A stretch of DNA of 64,000 bases from Diplodia intermedia (Eukaryota > Ascomycota > Dothideomycetes > Botryosphaeriales > Botryosphaeriaceae): assembly GCA_021495925.1 (NCBI GenBank), contig JAKEKT010000041.1:1-64000 (forward strand). The letters are read 5' to 3'. The translations under genes and the position numbers were made by a program. This document shows positions 46,601 through 58,894 of the stretch, piece by piece (within the stretch, counting starts at the first letter, position 1; each line of letters opens with the position of its first letter). The notes beneath the pieces are model-generated. The model worked only from the letters and a program-made list of their open reading frames with translations. It ran no database searches and was not told where the DNA came from.

Positions 46601-49600
46601 TCAAAGACTTCTTGAGCCTGTCAAAGTCGGGCCCAACAATCTTCTCCCCATCCGCAATAGAGAAAGCGTATTGGCTAGCGTCCGGCTCGCCCTGTACTAT
46701 GACAGCCAGCTGAGGCAGCTTCGCAGGAGCCACATGGCCGAGATCGCGGAAAGTGTTGAGAAGAGACTGACACTGCGCGCGTACTATTGTCAGGTAGCTT
46801 GTGAGGTCCCCATAGCAGACGGGCCTCTCGTCCTCGACCATCGGCCGAAGAGCCTTGACAAGGTCTCGAGATAGCTCGTCTTTCTCGACTCCAGAGGCCC
46901 TCGCAAACTCCTCGCTGATCATGCATGTAGTAAGCTGCGAAGTAGAGTAGGCTGAGCGCAAGTGGGGCAACAGCCTAGGGCCAAAGACTCCTTGTCGTGA
47001 TGATTCAGGCCACAAAGCCATAGCCTTACCCAGTGCCTGGGCTGCGAAGATCTTGGAGCGGACCAAGGTGTCGGCACCAACGAGATCCACATCGCCCTCC
47101 ATCATGGGTGAGTCGATGTTGTGTGCCGATGGCGGGGGAGTGTCTTTCTCCTTGTGTTTTTCCACTCTGCGGCGCTTCTTTGGCTGGCCCTCGGATGCGG
47201 GTGCCGACACGGGAGAGACTCTTCTCGTCGCATGGCCGTTGGGTGCGTAGGACTGACCAGAGGGCCGAATGAAGAGAGTAGGGTCCATGGGGATAGGGTG
47301 GCGAGAAACACCGATGGGATGGATAGTCAGAGTGACCAAAGGATCAATGTGCGGTTGAAACTCGTTGGCAAATGCATCTGGGCCTGCTGTTGATAGAACC
47401 TCAAGATGCTTGTTCCAAACCTGGAGGGAAAGTTTCAGAACCTGTTCATTGCGCTCAACAAGTAAGTTCTGGTAGATGAGTCGAAGAGCTTTGCCGTTGA
47501 TCCAGCCCTTAGTGCCCTCTCCCTCGATGTCAAGGAAGGTGAGAAGAGCTCGCAGGACAGCGGAGCGCACACTAGTGATTGTGTGGCGCAAGAAGGGGAA
47601 GAGGCGAGGTACTAGATGGGTGAATGACTGTTCGGGGTCCTTGGCGGCGTTGAGTTTCATGGCGTCTAGGACTTCGGTAAAGCTACAGAGCTTCGCGAGG
47701 AGGTCCATGACTGAACCTGTACTGGCGCTAAGGTCATCGCTGAGGTTCGACAAGCAGTCCCAGACGATGCCGATGAGTTGGTTTAGGGCAGCGGGCCTGA
47801 GGTTGACGAATTCCTTGGCGACTGGTATCAGCGTTGCTGCACTGACGGCACGGACGTCGTCGTCGAAATCGCCGAGGCCCCGCATGACCGCGCTGAGCAC
47901 ACCATCCATGAGAGAGGGGTCCGTCAGGAGTAGATCATTCCGTACGGCAACCAAATACCTCATGCCAATCATGCCACCGTGGCAAGCTTGCCAGACGCGC
48001 TTCTCATTGAATTCGTCTTGCATCACCAAGCGGTAGAGGACCGTGTACACGGCCCGGACAAGGTCGGAAGAAAGGTATTGTAGTACCGCACCGAGCGTCT
48101 GGCCTGCAGTCTCTCGGATGGGTGCAACGACATTATCTGACACATAGTCGCCGAACCGGTCTAGCATGAAGACACAGCAGATCCGACATGACATGTCATC
48201 AAGCCATCTTTGGTTCTGAAGGTCGTTTTGCCTCCGGTTCTTTCCATGCTGCCTTCCAGCGCCTGCTCCATGCACTCGGACAACCTCTCGGAGACCCATT
48301 GCTGCACCATGCCTGATCTCCCAGTTAGGGTCGAAGAGGTCCACGGTCAGGATCTCACACAGCCTATCGTAGGGCCACTCTAAACCTTGTTGCTCTTCCT
48401 CGGTCTGAATCGTCGGCTTCTCGGGTTCGGCTGCTCCCTTGAATTCCGACACGACCTTGGAGTCGTCATCGTCACCGTGACGCTCTAGGGAAAAGTAGTC
48501 GTTGACTTTGTTCTCAGTGGCTTCTTCTTCGGTCTTGACCTCCGTCTTGACCGGGTGAGGCTCTGCAGGCGTCTGTGGATAATCTTGGCTTTGGCTTGGC
48601 CTACGTGTCGCAAGATCAATGACGCGGACCTTGTTAGCTTGACCCTTGAGATGCATTTTATTCTTGCGCTTCAACGCATTGAGCTGCCTCTTGCTGAGTG
48701 CATGGCCGTTCTCGTCGACCGGGGTCTGGCCTGGGTTGTCACCGTTCGGGGACACGGCGGTGTTCTGACTAGGCGAGGATATGCTGTTTTGACGTGACAC
48801 ACTCGTGTCGATTCTGTGCAGACCAGGCGTGGGCGGCGGCATGCTCGATCTCGAATTTGCGGGCGCGGCGATATCCTCATGGGTAACGATGTCCTCGTCC
48901 ATGTAGTCGCCGCCGATACCAAGGCGGGCTTTCAGGCTTTTCTTTTGGTAGGCAAGACGTTCTGCGGGATCCATAGCAGCCAACTTGAAGTCATACTCAC
49001 GGCCGGCGCTGCCGAGAAGGTGCTTTCCATTCTTGAGGATCATCGGAATGTCCAGGGTCTCGAGCTGCAGCTGGTCATCGGAAAGCGGGGGGAGCTCAAT
49101 CTCCTCCTCTTTCTTGACAGAGCCGTTCGAGTGGCCGTTGGTCTCCGACGTGATGGGCTCGTCTTCTTCGTTAGGATCAAACTTTTCGGCATTCTCGACA
49201 ATCCCACCAATGGCCTTGGCGGCAGCGGTGCGCGTGTCCCATGACTTGGAGCGTAAGTACGGGATGACTCGGGTGAGGAGGTTGAAGAGCTCCTCGGGGT
49301 GCTGCTTCTGGATGTCGGCGAGCTGCTGGGCAGCGGTGTTCCGGATGAGCTGCGTGCTCCCCGTTTCCAGGAGCCTGTCGTGTCACACGGTCAGCAGGCG
49401 GCCTCAAAAGGGCGATCACGCGCATCAGGGCGCCGAAGGCGAGGGGGCACATACGTGACTAAGCGATCCAACCTGTACCATTACCAGTCAGCGCAACAGT
49501 TCTGTCAGGGGCCCCGGGGCGCCAAGAGGCCCGTCCAGCGATCCGTGGGGGGCCGGAAATGACGATCGTCATGTGATTGGCTGCAGGGCACTCACCGGGA

Positions 49601-49606
49601 CGCCAT
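43620..49606 (-). CDS. MOT1: Mot1/BTAF1: TBP-associated Swi2/Snf2 ATPase
   Basis: Exons on the minus strand 49606-49596 (11 bases), 49472-49455 (18 bases) and 49374-43620 give 1927 residues. The tiny exons rebuild MASRLDRLVTLLETGSTQLIRNTAA, the usual Mot1 N-terminus; without them the protein would start at an internal Met at residue 121. About 1250 residues of HEAT repeats wrap TBP (for example YLRSKSWDTRTAAAKAIGGIVEN, DLFDPNWEIRHGAAMGLREVV). The ATPase lies in the last third: GLGKT near residue 1360, the Mot1-specific box II DEGH near 1469, LTGTPIQNN, then the second lobe with VGGLGLNLTGAD and RAHRIGQ near 1800. Mot1 uses ATP to strip TBP from DNA and redistribute it among promoters in the nucleus. 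Introns 1 and 2 are 123 and 80 bp; the large exon is uninterrupted for 5.75 kb. Confidence 0.97.
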
Positions 49607-50539
49607 AGTTTACGCCTCCTGCCAGCTCCAACACGCTCGAATTGATTAGCTAAGAGCGCAAAGTCGTGTCCACCGCAGCAGCAGCAAGACGGCGATGGAA
49701 ATGGTGTGGTGGTGCGCTAAGCAGGTCGGTGGCTGGTGCAGGGTCATTACACATGCATCTCGCGCATCGGCGGGGGGCGGGTCGGGGGCGGGGGCCGGGC
49801 TCGGGGCTGGGTGGTGTGCTGCGGCGGAAAAACCGGGCGGCGTCTGATGTTGGTGCGGTGGTGACATTCGCTCTGGCGGGCGCGCGGTCGTAATTAAGTA
49901 TTTGCGCGCTCGTGAGAAACGGCCCTTGTCGCGTAGACGACGCTAGGCCTAGGCGGGACTAGCGGCTCTCGCTCCCGCCGCTAAGCCCAGGACGTGCCCA
50001 AGATCAGCACTCTGCCATCGGCTTTGACTCCAACGACTCCATGTGAGTGGCCGCCGCTGCGCGCGTCTGGTTGCGCTGCACCCGCGTTCTGTCTGAAGAA
50101 TGCTGCCTCCGGCTCGACCTCTGCCGCCGCCGCTGCCTGGCTGCGCTGCACCGCGCGGGCTGCGTGAGGCGGCCACGCGCGCTGACGCTGCCACGCCGCC
50201 CGTCTGGCGGCAGCGACCCTGGCCGCGACCACGCCCGGCCTAAGGCCGTGCCGGGGTGCACGCTCAATTTGCGGATGCGCAGGAGATCGCTGCATCGCCG
50301 CGCACTGCGCCGTCTCAGTCTCCCCAGCACGCTGCTCGCTCGTCTCCTGTTTTTATTCGATTTTATTTTTTCCTCCGCAGCGCACCTGGTGCGCAGGCAA
50401 CAGCGCTCGCCGTAAAGGACAGCTGTCATCAGTCTCAGCCTTGTCTAGTCTGACCGGGAGCCTATCTTCTAGTGTCTACCCCGGGAACGCCCTGCGCATC
50501 CACTCAGCCGCGGCGCATCAAAGCTTCGCCATCTCTTCG
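49607..50539. other. Intergenic region upstream of MOT1
   Basis: 933 bases holding the MOT1 promoter and the 3' side of the acyl-CoA synthetase gene. The middle (49750-50330) is GC-rich. No coding exon is supported. Confidence 0.5.
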
Positions 50540-52930
50540 TCACCTCGCCGGCGATCTATCCGCTCCTTTCGCCCACTCCCTCAACACGTTCTTCTTCACT
50601 TTCCCCGTCGATGTCTTCGGCAGCTCCTCCACCACCTCGACCTCGCGCGGCACCATGAATTTGCTGATTGCGCTGTTGTCCTTGGCCCACGCGATGAGGT
50701 CTTCGCCTTTCAGCGCCTTGCCCTGCTTGACGGTGATGAACGCTTTTGGCCTCTCGCCCCAGTGCGAGTCTGCGACCGCCACGACGCCTGCCTCCAAGAC
50801 ATCCGGATGAGTCACGAGCATGCCCTCCAAGGCCACAGAGGAAATATTTTCGCCACCTAGTCGCCCCGCCGTCAGCCAAAAAACTGGTCCCGACGCCAAG
50901 CATCCCAACCAAACGCCGAAAACTCACCGCTGATGATAATGTCCTTTGCCCTGTCTAGAATCTGGAGCGCGCCGTCGGGATGCCATACCGCCAGGTCTCC
51001 GGAGTGCAGCACACCGCCAGCGAACAGCTTCCTGGTGGCTTCCGGGTCGTTGTAGTAACCCTTGGAGCAGATATTTCCGGTGAATACGATTTCTCCGATT
51101 TCCGTTCCATTCTTCTCCACGTCGACGATCTGGCCCTCTGGAAGCTCCGTTTTGATCACGCGGATAGGAAGGCTCGTTACGAAAGCATGGCCCTGGCGCG
51201 CCATCCTTGCGTATTTTTCTTTCAAAGGCAGCTCCTCCCATTCAGGCATATGGTAGCCCTTCGTGATAGGCCCGTACGTCTCAGTCATTCCGTAGACGTG
51301 CACAGGATGAAGGTTCAAATCCATCATGGTCTCAAAAAGATGCGCGGTTGGCGGGCTAGCAGCCACGGTCACCCTGACTGGTTGAGGAAGGCGTTCCGCC
51401 TCTTCCGCGGCACACAATAGCGTGTTAACCGTGGGCGCCGCATTAAAGTGGGTAATCTTTCCCTCTTTCAGCAACCGCCAAATATGGGGATAGTCGACCT
51501 TTCGGAGGCAGTAATGGGTTCCGCGCACCGCCGTAACTGCCCACGGGAACGTCCAGCCTGTCGAGTTTCAGCCAAGCATTCTCCTACGCTAACTGCAAGT
51601 TCGTTCTGATAGCCTGCAGTCGAGTGGTTTTGCTGCAGTTCAAGGAAAATCGGGCGTAGGGAAATTTAGCCTACCGCAGGCATGGAACAGAGGCAGCGTC
51701 CACAAATAGCCGCATCTGCCGTCATGGAGGTTCAACCCGCTTTCCACCACGTTGCCTGTCGCAGCCAAATACGCGCCCCGATGCGTGAACTCGACCCCTT
51801 TGGGTCGGGCCGTCGTCCCGCTCGTATATGCCAAAGCAATGACGTCGTCCTCGTGGGCCGCCTGCGCCTCCAAGCCAGTCCAGCCCTTGCTGCCCTGCTG
51901 CTTGTCGTATTGCAACCCCTCAAGCACGGCTTCGTCGAAAGGTCCGCTCAGCTCGCCCTCGGTGGCATCGGTGTCTGTGTCTACAAGAATTGGAACCGAG
52001 GGACTGGTGGCACGGTAACCGTCGAGCAGTGACGTGAATTCGGCGTCGACGATGATGATATCCGCGCCCGAGTGCTGGAAGATGTAGGATATGTCCTCGG
52101 ATTTAAGACGGTAGTTGACGGCTGTTATTAGGTCGGTCCAAGTCAGCCGACTGTCGTTCTCTAGCCGGGATACAACTGGTAGAAATCAAATGCCGTTGCA
52201 ACGGGCTTGCATTGAGGCAATGGGGCAGCTGAAACATTGACTCTGTCGCGGCTGCACAGCGAAAGCCCAGCCGCCCCCAACCCTCCTCCACGAGCGTGGG
52301 CGCCCCTGCACCGCGCTCTGAACACGACCTCTCACCAATCTCATCTTGCACGTACCGATATTGACTGCACCGGCCGCGGCGATACCGAATAAACTCTCCA
52401 GGAAAGCTGGGGTATTGGGCGCGAGAATCCCGACACGCTTGTAGGCGTGCTTCTTCAGAAAATACGCCAGTCCGCGGGCGCGATCTGCCGCCTCTTCGTA
52501 CGTACGCCTCAAGGTGCGGCCGTTGGCTGTGACATGATGGATTGCTTCTGCCTACAATTCCAAAGCGATTGCGTTAGCCGCCGAAGTCTCAAAAGGCACC
52601 CGTAGAAATGCTCATGTACGGAGGGTGCTCAATATTCTAAGCTGACTTGCAAGTACAGCTGTTGCTGTAGGTAGCTACGGGGCCGTTGAGGGCCGTTGAT
52701 TGTGGAGCACATGAGGGGGAAATAGGAATATGCAGCGGTACATTTGGTTCTATAGCTGCCGCACGCGGCAAGAAGCTGGTAGGCGAGAGCGTGTGGAAGT
52801 TGTAGCGGTGGGTGTACTCCTGCACGTTGGTGGTTACATTGCTGGAGTTGCTGCCCTTAGCCGAGGCAGTGGCAGATGAGGGGAAGAGCTGCGCAGCGAG
52901 GTTCTGTAGCCGCAGCAGCGCGCCGGACAT
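50540..52930 (-). CDS. AMP-dependent acyl-CoA synthetase (ANL superfamily)
   Basis: Exons on the minus strand 52930-52742, 52551-52356, 52121-51675, 51557-50928 and 50856-50540 give 592 residues. The N-terminus MSGALLRLQNLAAQLFPSS could be a short mitochondrial-type presequence. Conserved ANL motifs are complete: the P-loop YTSGTTARPKGVE (about 226-238), YGMTETYGP (about 368), the GDLAVWHPDG hinge region (about 460) with ILDRAKDIIISGGENIS, and the C-terminal PKTSTGKVKKN with the adenylate-forming lysine. Spacing is that of medium/long-chain or AAE-type fatty-acid CoA ligases rather than acetyl-CoA synthetase. The reaction is carboxylate + ATP + CoA to acyl-CoA; the chain length is unknown. 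Introns are unusually long here (190, 234, 117 and 71 bp), but each junction restores motif order and phase, such as AVNI-AVNYRLKSED. There is no C-terminal SKL-like peroxisomal signal; it ends DRSPAR. Confidence 0.92.
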
Positions 52931-53662
52931 GATCGAAGAGGTACGGAGGGATCAATCACAGAGACAAGACACGAAAGCAAAGAGGAGAGCCACGAAAAAC
53001 GGCAGAGAATTGTGGTTGCGGAAGCAGGAAGCCAAGTAACGCAGGTAGGTACGCCCGGCGCTCCCGCTGCGGGGATTCCGACACCCGGCCGGAGCGGAAT
53101 TGTGAGTAGCGTGTGGCTCGACGTAACCGCGCAAGCGCGCGAATGGGTCCAACGACGACACATGTGGAGGAATGTGGGGAAGCGAATGGAGGCTGTCGAT
53201 CGCACTCGGCGAGTTAGCTCCGCACACCCGAGGCTTTCTCGCGTCATCCGCGAAACGACTGGCCGGCTCCCTCAACGCAAGAAGCCACAAGGTTGCACGG
53301 GTTCTGAGCCTAAAAGTGACGTTGATAGGTGCAAGGACCCTGGAATTGCGCTGTTTGGCTTGTCGGAGCTTGCTTGACGGATCGGAGACAGGGCTTTTGC
53401 AGTTTTTCATTTCTTGAAATTACTACAAGCCATAAGCGGGGAAGCAGCAAAATAGGTATTTTTGAGAAGCCTTTTGGATTGTTCGAGCATATCCATCCCA
53501 TGCCTCCCAATCTCGGTCGTTTAATTTTTCGTGTGCCGGCAAGTCGAATCCGAGAACGGAGGAGATTCACGACAGTCTCCACATTCCCATGCATACGCGC
53601 CGAACCGTGCCCACTACCCTTGCATTTGAACAAGCAATGCCACCGGTGACCATAACCCGAAT
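52931..53662. other. Intergenic region
   Basis: 732 bases between the RPL16 stop and the synthetase start, both on the minus strand. It contains the synthetase promoter and the RPL16 3' UTR. Nothing else was seen. Confidence 0.5.
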
Positions 53663-54495
53663 CTAGTAACCGAACTCGGCAAGCTGAGTCTTGACCTTCT
53701 CGTCGACCTTCGCGGTCTTCTGAGCGTCCGAGAGCTGTCTCCTGAGAGCCTTCTTGCGCTCGTAGTAGGCAGCGCTCTTGACCTTCCTCCTCTCCTCGAG
53801 CCTGTATCAACCCAGTCAGCTCCTGGCCGCCACAACTATCCAGACCTCGCGAGTATACGTACCTGGAGACGACATCCTGGTACTTCCAGCCGAACTCGTG
53901 ACCCAGGCGACCGACGGTGCAGTACTTGCGGCCAGGCTTCAACCTGAGGACGCGGAGGGCCTGGGGAACGACGACGCGCTTCATGTGGTCGTAGGGCTGG
54001 GGAACACCCTCGAAGGTCTTGAGGCGCTCCATGGCAGCGGCACCACGGGCGGTCTTGTGGGGAATCATGCCGCGGACGGTGCGCCAGAACATCTTGGACG
54101 GGGCGCGGAAGTGGAAGGGACCTGAGCGAGGGCATCAGTAGGGCGAGCGGGGGGACCGCGCGAGGAAATGGAGTACTAACCACCACGGGTGGGGTTGTAA
54201 CGGGTCTGCTTGCGCAGGAAGGCCTGGTACTTCACTGTTGTGTCTCCGTCAGCGGTGCTCGGTTGTCGGATTGCTGCCGGACCGGGCAGAATCGCGCGCT
54301 CGGTCGCGGCGCCGGACGGTCGCCAATGGTGGACGTACACTTCGCGCGGAAGAACTCTCCGGAGATGTTGAGGGCCTCGCAGCGGACGACCACGATCTTC
54401 TGGCCGTTGAGCAGCTGCTTGGCCACGGTGCTGGCCAGGCGGCCAAGCAGGTGACCCTTGCCGTCGATGACAATCACGGGCTCGAAGGTCGACAT
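53663..54495 (-). CDS. RPL16: 60S ribosomal protein uL13 (L16 in yeast, L13A in animals)
   Basis: Exons on the minus strand 54495-54339, 54234-54181, 54121-53863 and 53801-53663 give 202 residues (yeast Rpl16 about 199). The start MSTFEPVIVIDGKGHLLGRLAS is the standard uL13 N-terminus with the Rossmann-like GHLLGRLAS loop. Further conserved blocks are EFFRAKLKYQAFLRKQTRYNPTRGGPFHFRAPSKMFWRTVRGMIPHKTARG and ERLKTFEGVPQPYDHMKR. The lysine-rich C-terminal helix ends QLAEFGY. The first donor is T|GTACGT, chosen because it restores RAKLKY in the correct phase. It is a structural protein of the large ribosomal subunit near the exit-tunnel side. Three introns in a short, presumably highly expressed gene is typical of filamentous fungi. 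Confidence 0.97.
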
Positions 54496-57400
54496 CCTGC
54501 TCGATTTGCTGTCGGGTTGGTGGGTGTTAGTGGGATGTCGCTGTCGTTGGTCGTCTCGGTGCGCGAGGTCGGATTTTCGAGTGGTGTTCACAATCGGCCG
54601 TGCAAGCGAGTGCGGCTCGGAACAACCTGTTGATCCGCCCGACGCCGGCCGCACGCGCAAAAAAAGGAGCTGCGATCCGCGATCGAAACCGCAATCTGGA
54701 TGCCACGTCGAACAATTGCGTTCCGTTCCGTTCTGCGAACCTAGTTGCTGTGTGTGACCGGCCCTGAGTGCCGCGTCTCGCGTCCGCTCGGCTCGCTGCA
54801 ACGGCATGCGAGGCCCCAGGGTGCCATGTCTCACCGCCCGCCTAGCACTCCACACATACACTTCGTAACCTTGAGCCCCCCAGCAGCTCTGCCTGTGCCA
54901 TCCATTGGTTCGTACTTTCTTATTTGGGATGCACATATGAACCCGTGGTCGGCGATGGCTCCAGTCTCCACACTATCCCTCGTGCTCAGCAAGCATCCCC
55001 GACTCAGCGTGCGTCTCTCTGGCTCCCGGTGTTTGCTGCGTCTTGTCTCCACGTTTCTGCTTCTATTACGTCCGTCTCATTCCACCCTAACCTTCACATC
55101 CGCACGGTCCTCGACGTCATTCTCGGTGCTGCGGCAGCAATCTCGACTACCATCTCTCAATTGGCTGGCACGCAGGGCATCTATTCACTTTGAGCGAACG
55201 CCGAAGGTTGCCAGTGCAAGCATCCAGTAGGCATATTTGCAAGACGTTGCTTTCTCACTGCTGAGCCGGCATTCGTAGCGATCGGAGTAGCTAGTGCATC
55301 CGTAGCTCTTTCGTCATATCCTCACTCCATATCGCGTCGTCAGTCGGACTATATCCAGTCAAGCGGAAAGCTACGTAGTTGCAATAGGCTCGCTCGTTTC
55401 CAATGCTGCCAAAAAGAAAGTATACCATGTTCTAAAGACATAAATAGTAGTGATCCAACAGCCCGTTTCCAGAATGCTTCATCTTACTTACAACCTAGTT
55501 TTCCGATCACGACCGCGCGGTCGTGAAACTGCACGAGTGCCGAACAACATCGGACGCTACATGAAGCTCCTTTCCGCATCATCAAACGCTCATCGGTCAC
55601 GCTGTAGATGTTTGTACACGGCGGCGACGTGTTTTCAGTACGACTGACAACTGACTAGGAATACTAAGCTTTCAGCTATCTCAGAGACAAGGAGAAGTTC
55701 AACGTTCAAATCATGACGCGGAACCAAAGAACACCCAGAGACCCAGTGACAACACTCTATCTGCATCATATTCAGTGTGCGTCCTAGGTACTGTTCTAAA
55801 TTTCACGCTTCCTTAACTGTCGAGTCTCGCAGTCCCTCATCCGTCTCATCTCGCCAAAGATGGCACCCCTAACTTAAGTAACTGAGCAACGGTGAAGCCC
55901 AACGACCGAAGACGCCACTATCACTAAATATAACAGTTTCTGTCAGATACGAGGCCATTGGCCAGAGTTGACTAGAGTGCGACGTCGTTTACGAGTCCGA
56001 CAGTCTTGAAAGAGCCGCTAAAGTATGGTAGGTTTGATCAGAGACTGACGCTGGTCCAACACGCCACGTCTCATTTAATCCCCAGCTCGTTGACAAGGCC
56101 CATGTCCCCACCAGCGTTAGACCCCATCTCTTTACAGACACCAACACATAGCGTCAGTCCCTCCAACTCTGCTCTGTCCACGACCGTAGCAGCAAAGTCC
56201 GCACTCCCTAGAGCGGGCAATCACATAACACAGCGCGTGACAATATTAAGACAAGCCACAAAGGGCATTTCCGTGACGGCGAAGGCCACGCAACAATGAG
56301 CCAAACCACTTCCTAATCCAGTCTCAAGGCAAGAACGATCAAGCCACCATCTACACGGCCGACGGCGGGGGCGGGGGAGATGAGAGCAAGCCCGAGCCCG
56401 CCGAATTCCGCCGCCGAAAAGCTTATGTCGAACCACGCGGTCCACGTGGACACGACTTGTTCCCGTCATTTTACTCTCCTTCCTCTCACGGCCCCGTGGA
56501 GGGCGGAAGCCCCCAAGACCACGTGCCCAGTCTTCGGTGAGGCGGGTTGACGTAGGGAGATGACGGTCCGGGAGAAGGATTGGCAGGTCACATGTGGGGT
56601 TTCCGTCTGGGCCAACCCACTCACCCACTCACCGGGCGGAGTGAAGCCCAAGAGCCTGGGCGCTGTCCGGCGGAACGCAGACCAAGAGCTGGGCAAAGCC
56701 GGCGGAAAACAGAACTATCGGCCACACGCACAGAGAAAGAGTTGCTCTTCCCCAACCAAGGGAGGCAGGTGTCAGCTCGAAACCCTCCTCCCATGCCCCC
56801 ATGCCGAAACCTCGTACGTTTTATCATCGCGCCAAACGAATGCCACTCTGTCCCCAAATTCCTAAAATAGAATTTCGTTGCCCCCCAGCCAAGAAAAGTG
56901 GTGTAAGACACAGAAGCGGCGGTGTCTCGTCCCTCCCTCGGCGCCAACACTCGTCCCCCTCCCTACCTTTTTCGCCAAGAGCGGCGCCCTTGGCGGATCT
57001 CCCCCCCTTCACACCCTTGCATCCGCTGCCCCGTCCTTGGCGGGGATGGAGCCAGCGCACGGCATCTTGATCGCCATGCCGAAAGCGAGCGTGTCGGCGT
57101 CTTGGCCGCTCGTCCGATGGATCCCTGTTGGGTGGTTTTGGGTACCGTTGTTTCTTTTCTCTTGTGGCGCGGGACATGGGAAAAAGGTCATGCTGCGACC
57201 GCAGGGTTGGCGGATGTCTGGAAAGAGAGCATCATCGCCCTAGCCCTACCCCCCTGTCACCTCACCGCCTCATCAGCCTAGCTGGAGTGGGTCGCTACTT
57301 CAGCAGGCGACGGGACCATCTTACGATACATGTTCTTTTCGCTCGGGATCGAAAACTGGAACGCACATGCTTGTCTCGGCGAGACTATTATATGCAAGTT

Positions 57401-58894
57401 TGGATGGTACGAGCAGCCAGACCAAAGTAAAGGTTCGGTGGCATTATCGGCGGGACGGCTAAGCATACTCCCCCCGGACACGGCAATATCCGCAAAGGCA
57501 CATCGGGGACGTCCGCCAAGGGGCACAACCTGCGCACGCCATAACCGTGGTTTCGTCGATCGCGGGGAGAGAGGAGCCTCCCTCTCGTCGTCACTCAGCC
57601 GAACAAGGCCTTGCCCAATGGCTGCACGGAATTGAGCACGCGGGGGAGGAGGGGGCGTGCGAGGATGCAGGCGTGACCTGAACCGGCAGGCCGATTACGG
57701 ATGCAGACGACGAGCAGTCCGCTGGAGGCAGCTCCGGCCTGGGGCGCCACCAAGGATGCATAATGCGGTCAACGTCCTCTCTCCGAGATTTATTTCCACC
57801 CATCACGCGTGGCTTTCGCCTAGCAACCTATCAACAAGCCCCGTCTACCTACGAATGTCCATCACCGCCGCTATCAAGACATTGGACGAATACGAGACAG
57901 AGAAAACACCGTCGAACCAGCTACCACATTAATCTTTCAGACGTGCCCACACTTGCACCGACCCTCGTCTTGCTACATGATACAGACTCCAGAAACCAAC
58001 TCCCCTTCCACCTTCGCGACAAAGCAACGAGACAATGGAAAGAGAACATCTCCTCCAAATCCCACATAAGACAACTAAACATATCTCAACATGTTGCGTT
58101 TTCAAAGGAGTGGACTTGCGTAGGATTCCCCAATGCTGACACCGAGCCCATGCAATCATCATTCGGATCCGAACCAGCACAGAAAGATGCGAGCAACAGT
58201 GCTCGATGCAGCGCTTAAGGGAAATTGACGATCGAAAAGACGTGAACCAAAAGGGAAGAAATAAAGAAAAAAGAAAACTCCAAGACGGGCAAAAAAGGAA
58301 AAACTGACGCTGCCATCCTCCTTTTTCCCATCCATCCCACTACGTCTCCCCCTCTTGGCAACACCACAATCATCCCATTCGCCCTTTTCCATCCACAAAA
58401 AGCCGTTATATCTTAAACCGCGGGGTATCATGAACGAAGCGTAAGCAATGCAATAAGGCAGTGCGTACACCTGGTACATGCACAGTATGCGCGTATGACA
58501 ACCACCGCAGACTTCTGAGGTGTGCGGCGAACCGGCGCCGCTTGTCTTGACAAAATCAGGTAGGACAAGTGTCCATCCCACCTTCGGGCTCTCTTCCCTC
58601 ACCTTCCCTCCTCTTTCCGGGTGCCACCAGACCGATGCTGCTTCGGAACCGAGTGAACACGACTCCTGCACCCGAAATTTCCACGTATTAGTTGTAGGCG
58701 ACGCAGAGCCGTTCCCCCCGTCCGTCCGCTCGGCCTCCAGCAGCAGCCTCTTTCGTCCACGTCCGCTCCACCTCTCCTGCTGCACCAGAACCACCCCTCA
58801 CGATGGCTCGGGCCAAGCAGCCACCGCAGTCACATTAACCCTCCTCTTGACCGCTTCAAGCCTCCCAAATCCACCTCTTTTTCTTCCCTGGCCG
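54496..58894. other. Longest gene-free region (4.4 kb)
   Basis: This lies between the start of RPL16 and the stop of the second Zn2Cys6 gene, both on the minus strand. The first few hundred bases are the RPL16 promoter. From about 55200 to 56300 it is AT-richer with many stops in all frames. From 56500 to 57700 it is mixed with GC-rich patches. No frame exceeds about 260 codons; the longest, near 58520-59305, overlaps the next gene antisense. No transposon ends, tRNA or domain was recognised. It could hold a noncoding transcript or decayed sequence. Confidence 0.45.
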
